Source of the DNA: Kallipyga massiliensis ph2
GTDB taxonomy: Bacteria; Bacillota; Clostridia; Tissierellales; Peptoniphilaceae
Length of the DNA: 64,000 bases
Assembly (NCBI RefSeq): GCF_000311985.1
Contig: NZ_HE978585.1
Coordinates: forward strand, 829,226-893,225
Direction: 5' to 3'
Notes under the pieces: generated by a model
Databases searched by the model: none
What the model saw: only the letters and a program-made list of their open reading frames with translations
Told to the model about the DNA's origin: nothing
Part shown: positions 7,706-15,798 of the stretch, in pieces
Layout: every line of letters starts with the position of its first letter
Numbering within the stretch: position 1 is the stretch's first letter
Translations under genes and position numbers: made by a program

Positions 7706-8536
7706 TTGGCTGCATTAATGATGCTTGTTCTTATATTACCGTCAACATGCTACTCAATGTCATATCGCGAGGGGGATAAAAAAACTAGTGGTCAAGATAA
7801 CATTGCACCTTCTATAAATACGTCTATTAGTAAAAAACAACAGTACAAAGCAAATTCATATTTTAAATCATATCAAGAGGATTTTAAATCCTTTATTAAT
7901 TTGAAATTGAATAATAATCTTGCGGTTTCACCTGAAAATCTTATTCAAAGCTTTATCCAAGCTAAAGGAAAAACATATGATATTAATTCCCTAATGCGTT
8001 CAACAGAAACATATACGATCTACTTAGACGATAAGAACTCGATTACATTGCAAGGGGCTTATTTTTATGTTCATAGGGAAGAGGAAGCTCCATGCACTCC
8101 AGAACGTATATCAAAAGGAGCTATTGACACAAAAAACATATCGAAGGCAAGTGCACGAAAGACTACAGGTATAAAAAAATATTACCATGCTGTTTATGCT
8201 TTGGTACTTGGACAAGAGCTTTATAGAATTACACAAGAAGCCCAATTTACATATAACGGTTCAAGCGTAACTGCTAATTATTCCGATGGCTATTATTCAA
8301 GAGGTTTTTTAAGTATTTGGCAGGTTTCAGATTTTCAAGACTCTATAAAAAGCACATTTAATGGAGCTGCGCGCGTAAAATCTTCGGCAAACTTTCATTA
8401 TGGGTTAGAAATTAATGGTATTGGTTTGGTGATACAGGACCATAATTGTTGGGTAGATATTCGCTGCACTAAGAATGGCTATGTAAAAGGCTATTGTGAC
8501 GGTGCCCATGGTGATCCAATTTTTGATATATTGTAA
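7706..8536 (+). CDS. Secreted protein of unknown function, start codon apparently lost
   Basis: About 280 residues, A+T-rich, with a Sec-type signal sequence (LAALMMLVLILPSTCYS) and no lipobox. I do not recognise the mature part. It is polar, has a histidine/cysteine segment near the end (QDHNCWVDIRC, YCDGAHGD) and several Tyr-rich strands. The ribosome-binding AAGGAG at 7681-7686 is ideally placed for a start at 7694, where the codon reads AGG followed by AAA AGA GTA TTG. An original ATG there would give a perfect MKRVLAAL signal peptide. TTG 7706 is the next possible start but is 19 bp from AAGGAG. It is either poorly translated or a recent pseudogene. Confidence 0.6.
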   Translation: MAALMMLVLILPSTCYSMSYREGDKKTSGQDNIAPSINTSISKKQQYKANSYFKSYQEDFKSFINLKLNNNLAVSPENLIQSFIQAKGKTYDINSLMRSTETYTIYLDDKNSITLQGAYFYVHREEEAPCTPERISKGAIDTKNISKASARKTTGIKKYYHAVYALVLGQELYRITQEAQFTYNGSSVTANYSDGYYSRGFLSIWQVSDFQDSIKSTFNGAARVKSSANFHYGLEINGIGLVIQDHNCWVDIRCTKNGYVKGYCDGAHGDPIFDIL

Positions 8537-8561
8537 AAAAGGAATTTAAGTGAGTTGAAAG

Positions 8562-8598
8562 AATCCGATATGATCTTTTGGTCATATCGGATTTTTTT
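8562..8598 (+). terminator. Terminator after the secreted protein gene
   Basis: Perfect 12-bp stem AATCCGATATGA / TCATATCGGATT, 8-base loop, then seven T residues in total. Confidence 0.85.
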
Positions 8599-8763
8599 AT
8601 TTGATGACAGAAAAAATTCTCTATGCTGAAAATAATGAAAACTGGAATACCCATCATAAAATTGATTAAAATAAAAGAAGCGGGGAGGGAGAAAATTATT
8701 CGATACTGTTTTAATCCTCTGGAAAGGGATCGATGAACCCTTTCATGATTGATCGGAGTTACC

Positions 8764-9504
8764 ATGAAACTTGCCTTGGCCGCATTGGGCTTTATCAATG
8801 AGGACATCCGCCACAACCAAAGGGTCATTATTGACACGCTCAAGGCCAATCAGGGTCGGGCTGACCTGATCCTTTTTGGAGAGGCTTTTCTCCAGGGCTT
8901 TTATGGGCCCACCTTTGATCTTGCCCATGATCGGGAGATCGCATTGCCTGTGGATCATCCTGTTATTAACGAGATTAGAGAGGCGGCTAAGAAATTCCAC
9001 ACTGCAATATCCTTTGGCTTCATTGAGCGGGCAGGGGATGATTTTTATAGCACCCAGCTGACCATTGGTCCCGAAGGACAGGTCATGGATCGCTTTCGTC
9101 GGGTGTCGCCGGGTTGGAAGGAGAAGGACGCCGGTCCGAGTTACCGGGAAGGGGAGGACTTTCACGCCTTTACCTTTTTAGGCGTAAAAATGGCAACAGC
9201 TCTCTGCGGGGACCTCTGGTATGATGAGAATCTGGATAAGATTCGCGCCCTTCAGCCGGACCTTCTTCTCTGGCCGGTCTACACGGATTATCCATATAGG
9301 GACTGGAATACTTCGATAAAGTATGACTACGCCGACCGGGCTAATAAAGCCTGCGATCGGGTGGCCTATGTGAATTCTTACTGCTTGGATAAGGCCGAAG
9401 AGAATGAGATTGCCAAAGGCGGTGCCGCTTTCTTTAATAAGGGAGAGATTGAAGGCGAGATTCCCTCCGGCAATGAGGGTGTCCTTTTGGCTGAGATCGT
9501 CTGA
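8764..9504 (+). CDS. Carbon-nitrogen hydrolase (nitrilase superfamily)
   Basis: A 246-residue protein with the Glu-Lys-Cys arrangement of the superfamily that hydrolyses amides, nitriles or carbamoyl compounds. E40 lies in LILFGEAF, C148 in TALCGDLW, and a basic site is at 113-119 (RRVSPGWKE), where the catalytic lysine is expected; K119 is the likely one. The substrate cannot be told. The family includes N-carbamoylputrescine amidase and omega-amidase. ATG 8764 is preceded by CGGAG. It is more G+C-rich than the genes on either side in this accessory segment and stands alone, 21 bp ahead of the second IS30 copy. Confidence 0.8.
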   Translation: MKLALAALGFINEDIRHNQRVIIDTLKANQGRADLILFGEAFLQGFYGPTFDLAHDREIALPVDHPVINEIREAAKKFHTAISFGFIERAGDDFYSTQLTIGPEGQVMDRFRRVSPGWKEKDAGPSYREGEDFHAFTFLGVKMATALCGDLWYDENLDKIRALQPDLLLWPVYTDYPYRDWNTSIKYDYADRANKACDRVAYVNSYCLDKAEENEIAKGGAAFFNKGEIEGEIPSGNEGVLLAEIV

Positions 9505-9524
9505 GGTTTTGATGGAAAAGAAAA

Positions 9525-10216
9525 GGTTGATTGTAAAAACAAGTTAAACATGTAATATGAAAAGTCCATAAGGAATCCCTTTGGTAGAATGTAAGTGATT
9601 AAAGCTTCATTCACAAGGAGGACTCCCTATGGATCACTTACATTCTACTACAACTGAACACAGGAAGGGACAACTTCTTTCCTTTGAGCACCAGGTTTTG
9701 ATCCAAACACGCCTCAAAGATGGCTGGAGCCCTAACAGAATCGCCAAGGAGATCGGCCGTGCGCTGAACACCGTCCGCAACAAGATCAAGCGTGGAACAG
9801 TAGCACTTTATAAGGGAAATCTCCTCTGCTACAAAGCCACCGCAGGAGAAGCCGCCTACGAAGAGAACTGCAAAGCGTGTTGCCGACACTATGATTGAGC
9901 GCAAGACTCGCGAGTACTGGATGATCCGTGTTCCGGGTCAGAATCCAAACGGTGTCATGGCCGCCTTAGAGGCTGTCCGTGCACAGTACAGTGACCACGG
10001 GACGATATCTTCAAGACGGTCACGACAGACAACGGATCCGAGTTCTCCATGTTGTCCGAGCCGGAAGAGTTAAGTAAAACGCTGGTGTACTTTGCCCATC
10101 TATGCCTCTTGCGAGAAGGGATCCGTAGAGCGTCACAACGGTCTGATCCGCAGATACATCCCTAAGGGGAAACGGATCGACAGCTACACTGATGAGCAGA
10201 TCGCTCAGATCGAGAT
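9525..10216 (+). mobile_element. IS30-family element, copy 2 (internally deleted, right end lost)
   Basis: The left inverted repeat (9525-9551) and the 5' region match copy 1 closely. The sequence then jumps across 365 bp of copy 1; the junction is the 6-base repeat ATGATT that copy 1 has at 6222 and 6587. The right part stops at about 10216, where it changes abruptly into sequence from upstream of tRNA-Phe. No right inverted repeat is left. Confidence 0.85.
9629..10216 (+). pseudogene. IS30 transposase fragment
   Basis: Residues 1-89 (9629-9898) carry the N-terminal DNA-binding region of the transposase (WSPNRIAKEIGRALNTVRNK). The deletion then brings a stop codon into frame. Downstream, the DDE-domain sequence continues out of frame (EYWMIRVPGQNPNGVMAALE, then VTTDNGSEFS around 10025, where the usual TDNG is intact) and ends abruptly at about 10216. 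The product would lack a catalytic domain. A truncated DNA-binding protein acting on the inverted repeats of copy 1 is conceivable but speculative. Confidence 0.8.
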
Positions 10217-10462
10217 AATGAAAATTTTGTTGTAGAATAGATTTCGTCGACTGAAAGTATTTGCCCAGATAGCTCAGCAGACTGTTTCACGAATCGATGC
10301 TTCGCATCTCTTCGGAAACAGGTTGCATGAGACCTACCGGCCCTTCCCGCTTCGCTTTGCTCGCGGTCAGGGGGTTAGGTCTTCAAGTCGGAGCCTCCTT
10401 CGCTTTTCGCTTGGACTTCATGACTTATCGAACTGTCTGTAATTAGAAACAACTTCATATTT
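10217..10462. other. Noncoding junction region with tRNA-Phe 5' fragment
   Basis: 10217-10277 repeats the sequence just upstream of tRNA-Phe copy 1 plus its first 15 bases (GCCCAGATAGCTCAG at 10263-10277) and then breaks off. 10278-10450 has no frame of note but several inverted repeats, such as AGACCTA (about 10330) with TAGGTCT (about 10376). It may be a remnant of a mobile or structured RNA element. Confidence 0.55.
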
Positions 10463-10535
<73 letters not shown>

Positions 10536-10538
10536 CTC

Positions 10539-10567
10539 CTCCGAGGCTTTTGCCTCGGAGTTTTTTT
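10539..10567 (+). terminator. Terminator after tRNA-Phe copy 2
   Basis: CTCCGAGGC / GCCTCGGAG stem, TTTT loop, seven T residues; same hairpin as at 5634. Confidence 0.9.
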
Positions 10568-10828
10568 ATGGATAATTCTCGTAACTTGTATATAGTGTGG
10601 TTTACAAACGTTTTTTTAGGGATATAATATTATTAACCAACATGGCAAATGAAAGGAGGTACTTTATAGTTGTTGGGCTTTTTTGAGAGAGAAAAATAGT
10701 GGTAAAACGCTTCCTTACTTAAGCAAAAACTTTTGTAAAGAAACACTGTGTTGTTTTTGTATTTATATTTATATTATTTTAATATCTTTGATAATAATAT
10801 AAATATGTCTAAAGACTAGGAGGTTAAT

Positions 10829-11443
10829 ATGGCACTATTAAAAAGAGGTCTGGCTTCTAAAAAAAGTAAATTCTTTTTTCTTTTTCTTCTTATTTTCATG
10901 TTAAGTTCTTCAACATTTGCTTTGGCTGATTCAGAAAGCTTTAAGGATAAAATATTATTTCAAGGAAATGTCAGCTCACAAGAAAAGGAAAGAGTGACAC
11001 AGGAAATTCAAGAGTATATCAAATTAACAGGTCAAGAACTGAGAGATGCGGGACAGTGGAAGGTGGTTTATGGAAGCCCCAAAACTGTAAGAAAAAGCGG
11101 TTACTGTGGCAATCAACCGTCAGGTGGAACACGGTTTAAAAGTGGTGGAGGTTTTATCATCACTACTGGGGTTGGCCCAAAAATGACTATAAATTTTTCA
11201 TTTCCTTCACCTTATAAGAATATAAGTTTTGGTTTTAGTCTAGGTAGTGTTTCACAAGGAGTAACGGGTGTTTTAGTTACGGTACCTTCAACTTATTATT
11301 ACTATAAAGCTCGTGCCACGTGGACAGCTACTGTTGAACCCTATGCCACATATAAAAAAGTAAATGGTAAGTGGCAATTATTTTATAGTGGTGGAAATAT
11401 TTTAGAATCGAGGGATGAGTATGAAGCAGTCCGTGTCCGCTAG
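10829..11443 (+). CDS. Secreted protein of unknown function
   Basis: 204 residues behind a good TAGGAGG ribosome-binding site. A long basic-hydrophobic export signal (KKSKFFFLFLLIFMLSSS, cleavage probably after ALA near residue 34) is followed by a mature part rich in Gly, Ser and Tyr, with strands such as GGGFIITTGVGPKMTI and VTVPSTYYYYKARATW. I recognise no family; a beta-rich extracellular protein is the most that can be said. Composition is strongly A+T-rich until about 11400. There it changes to that of the next gene, and the last residues (SRDEYEAVRVR) overlap that gene by 29 bp, so the 3' end may have been replaced by a recombination junction. Confidence 0.7.
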   Translation: MALLKRGLASKKSKFFFLFLLIFMLSSSTFALADSESFKDKILFQGNVSSQEKERVTQEIQEYIKLTGQELRDAGQWKVVYGSPKTVRKSGYCGNQPSGGTRFKSGGGFIITTGVGPKMTINFSFPSPYKNISFGFSLGSVSQGVTGVLVTVPSTYYYYKARATWTATVEPYATYKKVNGKWQLFYSGGNILESRDEYEAVRVR

Positions 11444-11822
11444 CAAGTGTATTTGGATCGCCATCATTGCCTTTGCCCTGGGTGCGGGTCTCATTTTTCT
11501 TATCAAACCTGGGGAAAAGACCCCGGATCCTACCGGTCTTTATCAAGAAAAACTTTCAGATTTGATGGCGGATGAGCCCGGAGTACAAATGGTTATTGAT
11601 AAGGGGAAATTCATCTTTGGTACGCAAACGGAAATTATGTATGAAGGGACAGTGGAGAATAGGGACGATAATAGCTGGAAGCTGGTGAGTCCATCGAAAA
11701 TCTTCCTTTTGATTCAATCGGGAGAGTGGGGATATTTGATTGATGGAGGAAAGATTTATAATCTCTATCATCCTAATAATAATGTGACCTATGTTGGTAC
11801 ATGGAATAAACATATTGAATAG
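11415..11822 (+). CDS. Small membrane-anchored protein of unknown function
   Basis: 135 residues: short basic N-terminus, one hydrophobic helix (about residues 11-31, CIWIAIIAFALGAGLIFLI) and an outward-facing acidic domain with several short strands (DKGKFIFGTQTEIMYEG, SGEWGYLIDGGKIYNLYH). It has no lipobox and no known motif. Starts at ATG 11415 or ATG 11421 are equally possible; GAGGG lies just before the first. It overlaps the preceding secreted-protein gene, and a hairpin follows. The N-terminal third is more G+C-rich than the rest. Confidence 0.65.
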   Translation: MSMKQSVSASKCIWIAIIAFALGAGLIFLIKPGEKTPDPTGLYQEKLSDLMADEPGVQMVIDKGKFIFGTQTEIMYEGTVENRDDNSWKLVSPSKIFLLIQSGEWGYLIDGGKIYNLYHPNNNVTYVGTWNKHIE

Positions 11823-11841
11823 TTGGTCATTTTTACAGTTC

Positions 11842-11888
11842 AAGAGAGAAAAGTTGTGCCAGGAAGGGCCAACTTTTCTCTCTTGTTT
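11842..11888. terminator. Hairpin after the small membrane protein gene
   Basis: 15-bp inverted repeat AAGAGAGAAAAGTTG / CAACTTTTCTCTCTT with a 13-base loop. The T-run is weak, so termination is probable rather than certain. Confidence 0.6.
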
Positions 11889-11999
11889 AATAGCAATGAA
11901 AAAGTTTGGAGATTATACTATACTAAAATAGTCATTTGACAGACGGCTTTAGCAAGGTAAATAACATCCTTGTTTTACAAAATAAGATAGGTAATCTAA

Positions 12000-12683
12000 A
12001 TGAATAAGTTTCGTATATTGAAAAGAATCAAATTTTTGGTGAGACCTTGGGTAAAGGAAGAGCCATTGTTAGTCGTCAGTTATATGGTTATTTTATCGAT
12101 TCTCCTACCTATTTCATCCTATTTTTACACAGTTCTTCCTCAAAAAGCCTTTTTGACTTTGGAAAAAATGGGGCTCAATGCTGCAGTTTATTCTTTTTTT
12201 CTATACTTGATCATCGGGTTTTCGTGTGATCTGTTGCCCAAGATTTTTGATGCTTTTTTTGCATGGCGAAGTCGACCTATTTTGGGTAAAATTGAAGCAA
12301 ATATTTACAGGAAGGCATTAGAAACAGATCAGATAGATCTTGAATCCCCTGAATTTTACGATGCCTATAAGTTGACTACGGAATCTTTTGCAGATAAATC
12401 TTCCTCTGCGATAGGACATATCATACATATTATAAGCAGCATTTTAACTTCACTTTTTATGGGGGTCTTGATTTTTTATCAAGGTGGATGGGCACTCTTC
12501 CTAGTGCTTGTTTTCTCAATGTTTGCCATATTATCAAATATTCTATGGTCGAGTTTAGTATCAGATCGATCGATTAAGGCCGTTTCGCCGAAAAGAAAAA
12601 TCGATTATATTCGTCGCCTTTTTTATGATCCTAAAGTTGTAGCTGATTTAAAATCAAGTAAAATTCGCAATGTACATTTGTAA
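12000..12683 (+). pseudogene. Truncated ABC exporter, membrane domain only
   Basis: 227 residues matching the N-terminal half of a type I ABC exporter. Several transmembrane segments (for example VVSYMVILSILLPISSYFY and SSILTSLFMGVLIFYQGG) and the coupling region around RKALETDQIDLESPEFYDAY are present. The frame stops before any nucleotide-binding domain (no Walker A or LSGGQ), whereas the full-length relatives at 38992 and 40796 run past 600 residues. The end, about residues 205-220 (RRLFYDPKVVADLKSSKIRN), corresponds to a point just beyond the middle of the membrane domain. It is most likely a remnant. Composition is A+T-rich like the rest of the accessory region. Confidence 0.75.
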
Positions 12684-12837
12684 ATGATGTGAGACCAAAA
12701 AAGTAAGTTGAGATCTTGTAGCGGCGAATAACGAAGTTGACAGAATATCCTAAAGGATACGTTTTAACTGCATGAAATCTTGTTTCTAAAGTATGTGAAT
12801 GATACCGCTGTGTTTTTGCTATACTGGTAGACATAGT
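12684..12837. other. Noncoding stretch between pseudogenes
   Basis: No frame of note and no clear RNA structure. TTGACA at about 12734 and TATACT at about 12820 occur but are not spaced as one promoter. Confidence 0.4.
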
Positions 12838-12973
12838 GAGCGGCTCCGCCCCTATGAAGGGAAAAAAGTGATTGCTGGGACACTACCGTTTTGCTCAGGG
12901 AGAGGAAGAGGAATTTGCCTTTGACAATGAGGCAATGCACTACTTCGATGGCGAAAGCAAGGAGCGGATTTGA
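12838..12973 (+). pseudogene. Tail of an MsmX/UgpC-type sugar ABC transporter ATPase
   Basis: Short coding remnant read in two frames. ERLRPYEGKKVIAG (12838-12879) matches the segment that precedes GIRPE in MsmX-type ATPases. After a one-base shift the frame continues as HYRFAQGEEEEFAF and ends with MHYFDGESKERI and a stop at 12973, like the AHFFDPETEKAI terminus of that family. Most of the protein is missing. MsmX-type ATPases energise maltodextrin uptake and often sit beside malQ, the next gene, so this is probably what is left of a maltodextrin operon. The identification rests on short motifs. Confidence 0.5.
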
Positions 12974-12995
12974 CCACACCGGGGGCAAGAAAACA

Positions 12996-14693
12996 ATGAA
13001 AAATAGGCATGAAACAGAAAAAAAAGAGAGAAGCTTAAGGGCGGCCACCTCCATTGGGAGGGAGAAAAGCCTACCGGCCGCCCTTTGGCCGGCGGCATCC
13101 TCTTCGCATCAGTCCCACACGCCGCTGGCCGCCGAACTTAAGCAGGTCGCCCATCCACGTGGCCTCGGCGTGATTTTACCGATTTTTTCCTTGCCGTCGC
13201 CTTATGGGATCGGCACCTTCGGCCAGGCGGCCTATCAATTCTGTGATTTTTTGGCAGAGGCCGGGGTCCGTTACTGGCAAGTCCTGCCCCTCGGGCCGAC
13301 AAGCTATGGCGATTCTCCCTATCAAAGCTTTTCAGGCATTGCCGGCAATCCCTACTTTATTGACCTGGACTTTCTTTGCACGGAGGGTCTTTTGAAGGAG
13401 GAGGAGCTGACTGCCATCAATTTTGGGGAAGAAGTGGAGTTTATTGACTACTCGCTTCTTTATAATCAGCGCTATCGCTTACTGGAACGCGCCTTTGAAC
13501 GAGCGCTGGGGGAAAGTGAACGGGTGCCGGTGCGCTCATCCAAAGCCTATGAACAAGCTCACTTGCAAGGCGACTGGGGAAGCCGGGAAAGCTTGGCGAC
13601 TTTCCGAAGGAAAAATGGGGACTGGATTGAGGACTATGCCCTCTTCCAGGCCTTGAAGGCGGAGCATTTTGATGTGGAATGGACGGAGTGGACCGACTGC
13701 TACCGGGATCGTGATCCGCAAGCCCTGGCCGACTTTAGGGCTACGCATGAGAAGGCCATCCTCTTTCAGATTTTTATGCAATACCACTTCTTCCGTCAAT
13801 GGGACAGTCTGAGGGCCTATGCCCATAGTCTTGGGATCGCCTTTATTGGTGATATGCCCATCTATGTTGCCCATGATTCGGCGGACACCTGGGCGGCGCA
13901 AGATGAATTCTTGCTCGATAAGCAGGGAAGGCCGCGCGTGGTCGCCGGGGCACCCCCTGATGTCTTCACCGAAGACGGCCAGCGTTGGGGCAACCCCATA
14001 TATAACTGGGAAGTGATGCGCCAACGTAACTATGCCTTTTGGGTGAGGCGTTTTCGTGCCAATTTCCGCCTCTACGACATTCTTCGCTTGGATCATTTTA
14101 TTGGTTTTGAGCATTATTGGTCCGTGCCGGCAGATGAGGAAACGGCGCGCAATGGTCAATGGGAACTCGGCCCTGGCTTTTCCCTTTTCAAAAAACTGGA
14201 GGAAGCCTTGGGTCCGCTGCCGATTTTGGTGGAGGACCTGGGCGTCCTCAGCCCAGAAGTCATCGCCCTGCGCGAACGCACCGGCTTTCCCGGCATGAGG
14301 CCCTTGCAGTTTGCCTTCGGTGGGGGTAGCGATTCGGACTACCTGCCCCACAACTTTGACCGCCGAACCAGCATCTATACCGGCACCCATGATAGTGAAC
14401 CGCTTCGCGCCTGGTGGGAAGGCTTGGATGCTCCAACTCGAAGGCTGGTAGCAGCATATTTTTCGATTACGAGTGAGGACGAGGCACACTGGGGACTCTT
14501 GCGCGGGGCTGCTGCCTCCGTGGCCGATCTCTGTATCTTTCAGATGCAGGATATTCTCTGGACCGGTGCTTCCACCCGGACCAATCTGCCGGGCAGCTTG
14601 GGCGGCAACTGGAAATGGCGGCTTTGCCCAAACTACGCCGATCCCGCCTTAGTCGAGAAACTCCACAATCTTATTTACCTCTATGGACGCTAG
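12996..14693 (+). CDS. malQ: 4-alpha-glucanotransferase (amylomaltase, GH77)
   Basis: Cytosolic enzyme that transfers alpha-1,4-glucan segments between maltodextrins. The GH77 core begins with RGLGVILPIFSLPSPYGIG and includes the catalytic aspartate in RLDHFIG (about residue 366), the acid/base glutamate in ILVEDLG (about 412) and the third carboxylate in GTHDSE (about 465). From ATG 12996 it has 565 residues. Roughly the first 50 precede the catalytic core and are Ser/Ala-rich with no recognised role, so the true start is uncertain. The ribosome-binding site is poor. It lies behind the remnant of a sugar-transporter ATPase gene, and codon use differs slightly from both flanks, so it was probably acquired. 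Confidence 0.9.
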   Translation: MKNRHETEKKERSLRAATSIGREKSLPAALWPAASSSHQSHTPLAAELKQVAHPRGLGVILPIFSLPSPYGIGTFGQAAYQFCDFLAEAGVRYWQVLPLGPTSYGDSPYQSFSGIAGNPYFIDLDFLCTEGLLKEEELTAINFGEEVEFIDYSLLYNQRYRLLERAFERALGESERVPVRSSKAYEQAHLQGDWGSRESLATFRRKNGDWIEDYALFQALKAEHFDVEWTEWTDCYRDRDPQALADFRATHEKAILFQIFMQYHFFRQWDSLRAYAHSLGIAFIGDMPIYVAHDSADTWAAQDEFLLDKQGRPRVVAGAPPDVFTEDGQRWGNPIYNWEVMRQRNYAFWVRRFRANFRLYDILRLDHFIGFEHYWSVPADEETARNGQWELGPGFSLFKKLEEALGPLPILVEDLGVLSPEVIALRERTGFPGMRPLQFAFGGGSDSDYLPHNFDRRTSIYTGTHDSEPLRAWWEGLDAPTRRLVAAYFSITSEDEAHWGLLRGAAASVADLCIFQMQDILWTGASTRTNLPGSLGGNWKWRLCPNYADPALVEKLHNLIYLYGR

Positions 14694-14813
14694 CCCACCC
14701 CAAGCCTTGATTGAAGGTAGGCCAAAAAGTTAAATGGCCGTGGCCCCTGACGTCAAAATGTGGTATGCTATCATCTATTATTTTTAAAGATTTTATATGC
14801 CGGGAGGGAAACT

Positions 14814-15794
14814 GTGGAAGAGAAAAAGTCTGTCAAGGAGATTAAAAAGGGGGGAAGGGTCAGGAAGTGGGCCCGGATTCGGAAGGACCGGCCCAAGGGA
14901 AAGAAAAGGGACCGGTCTTTTTCCCTATTAAAACCTCAGGATGAGGTGGCGGAGCTGGGAGTCCGGATCGTCATGATCCTCCTGTCTTCAGTAGTTTATG
15001 CTTTCTATTTTAAGGCCTTCTTGACGCCCAACGGGATCCTGCCTGCCGGATTTGCCGGAACCACTCGGCTGATCCAGGAATTCGGCAAGGAATTCTTCAG
15101 CCTGGATATTCCTTATAGTCTGCCCTATATCGGCCTCAACCTTCCCTTTGCCTTGCTCTGTTTTCGAACGGTAGGCAAGAAATTTGTGGGCCTCTCCCTC
15201 CTCCAGGTCGTAACTACCTCTTTTGTCGTTGACCTCCTTCCCCCTATGCAGGTCACCGATGACCTGGTTTTGGTTGTAGTCATCTCAGCGGCCCTGAATG
15301 GGCTAGCCATGGGCCTGGCTCTTAAGGCCAATGCATCCGCCGGGGGAACGGATTTTATCGCCACCTACGTTTCCAACAAGACCGGGAAGCCCTTCTGGAA
15401 TGAGATTTTCATCTTCAACCTCTGCCAGCTCCTCCTGGCCGGTCTTTTCTTCGGCTGGCGGCCGGCCCTCTATTCCATCATCTTCCAGTTCCTCTCCACC
15501 CAGGCCATCAACAAGGTCCATGAGCGCTACAAGCGCTTCACCCTCATGTTCGTGACCGACTCCGTCGAGCCCTATGCCACCGACCTCATGAAGTTGACCC
15601 AGCACGGGGTAACTTCAGTAAAGGGAGTGGGGGAGTATTCAGGTGAGGAAAGAGTCCTCCTTTATATGGTGGTCTCCAAGTCCGATATGCCTTTGATCAA
15701 CCAGTATTTGGCGGAACATGGCCAAGGTGTCTTTATGAACGTCATGGATTCCCATGATTTGACGGGACGGTTCTACCTCAAGCCGCTGGACTAA
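14814..15794 (+). CDS. YitT-family membrane protein (DUF161/DUF2179)
   Basis: 326 residues from GTG 14814, which has GGGAGGG 5 bp upstream. A 45-residue, extremely basic N-terminal tail (RVRKWARIRKDRPKGKKRDR) precedes about five transmembrane segments (from LGVRIVMILLSSVVYAFYF onward, with the family motif ASAGGTDFIATY). A cytoplasmic C-terminal DUF2179 domain follows (from about residue 240, RFTLMFVTDSVEPYATDLM, ending with the FMNVMDSHDLTGRFY strand). The family is widespread in Firmicutes and of unknown transport function. The long basic tail is unusual and could bind nucleic acid or lipid head groups. It converges with ylmH, separated by 4 bp. Confidence 0.85.
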   Translation: MEEKKSVKEIKKGGRVRKWARIRKDRPKGKKRDRSFSLLKPQDEVAELGVRIVMILLSSVVYAFYFKAFLTPNGILPAGFAGTTRLIQEFGKEFFSLDIPYSLPYIGLNLPFALLCFRTVGKKFVGLSLLQVVTTSFVVDLLPPMQVTDDLVLVVVISAALNGLAMGLALKANASAGGTDFIATYVSNKTGKPFWNEIFIFNLCQLLLAGLFFGWRPALYSIIFQFLSTQAINKVHERYKRFTLMFVTDSVEPYATDLMKLTQHGVTSVKGVGEYSGEERVLLYMVVSKSDMPLINQYLAEHGQGVFMNVMDSHDLTGRFYLKPLD

Positions 15795-15798
15795 TTCG

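Noticed and set aside
13536..14489. Minus-strand frame (317 codons) inside malQ
   Set aside because: Antisense shadow; malQ catalytic motifs lie on the plus strand.
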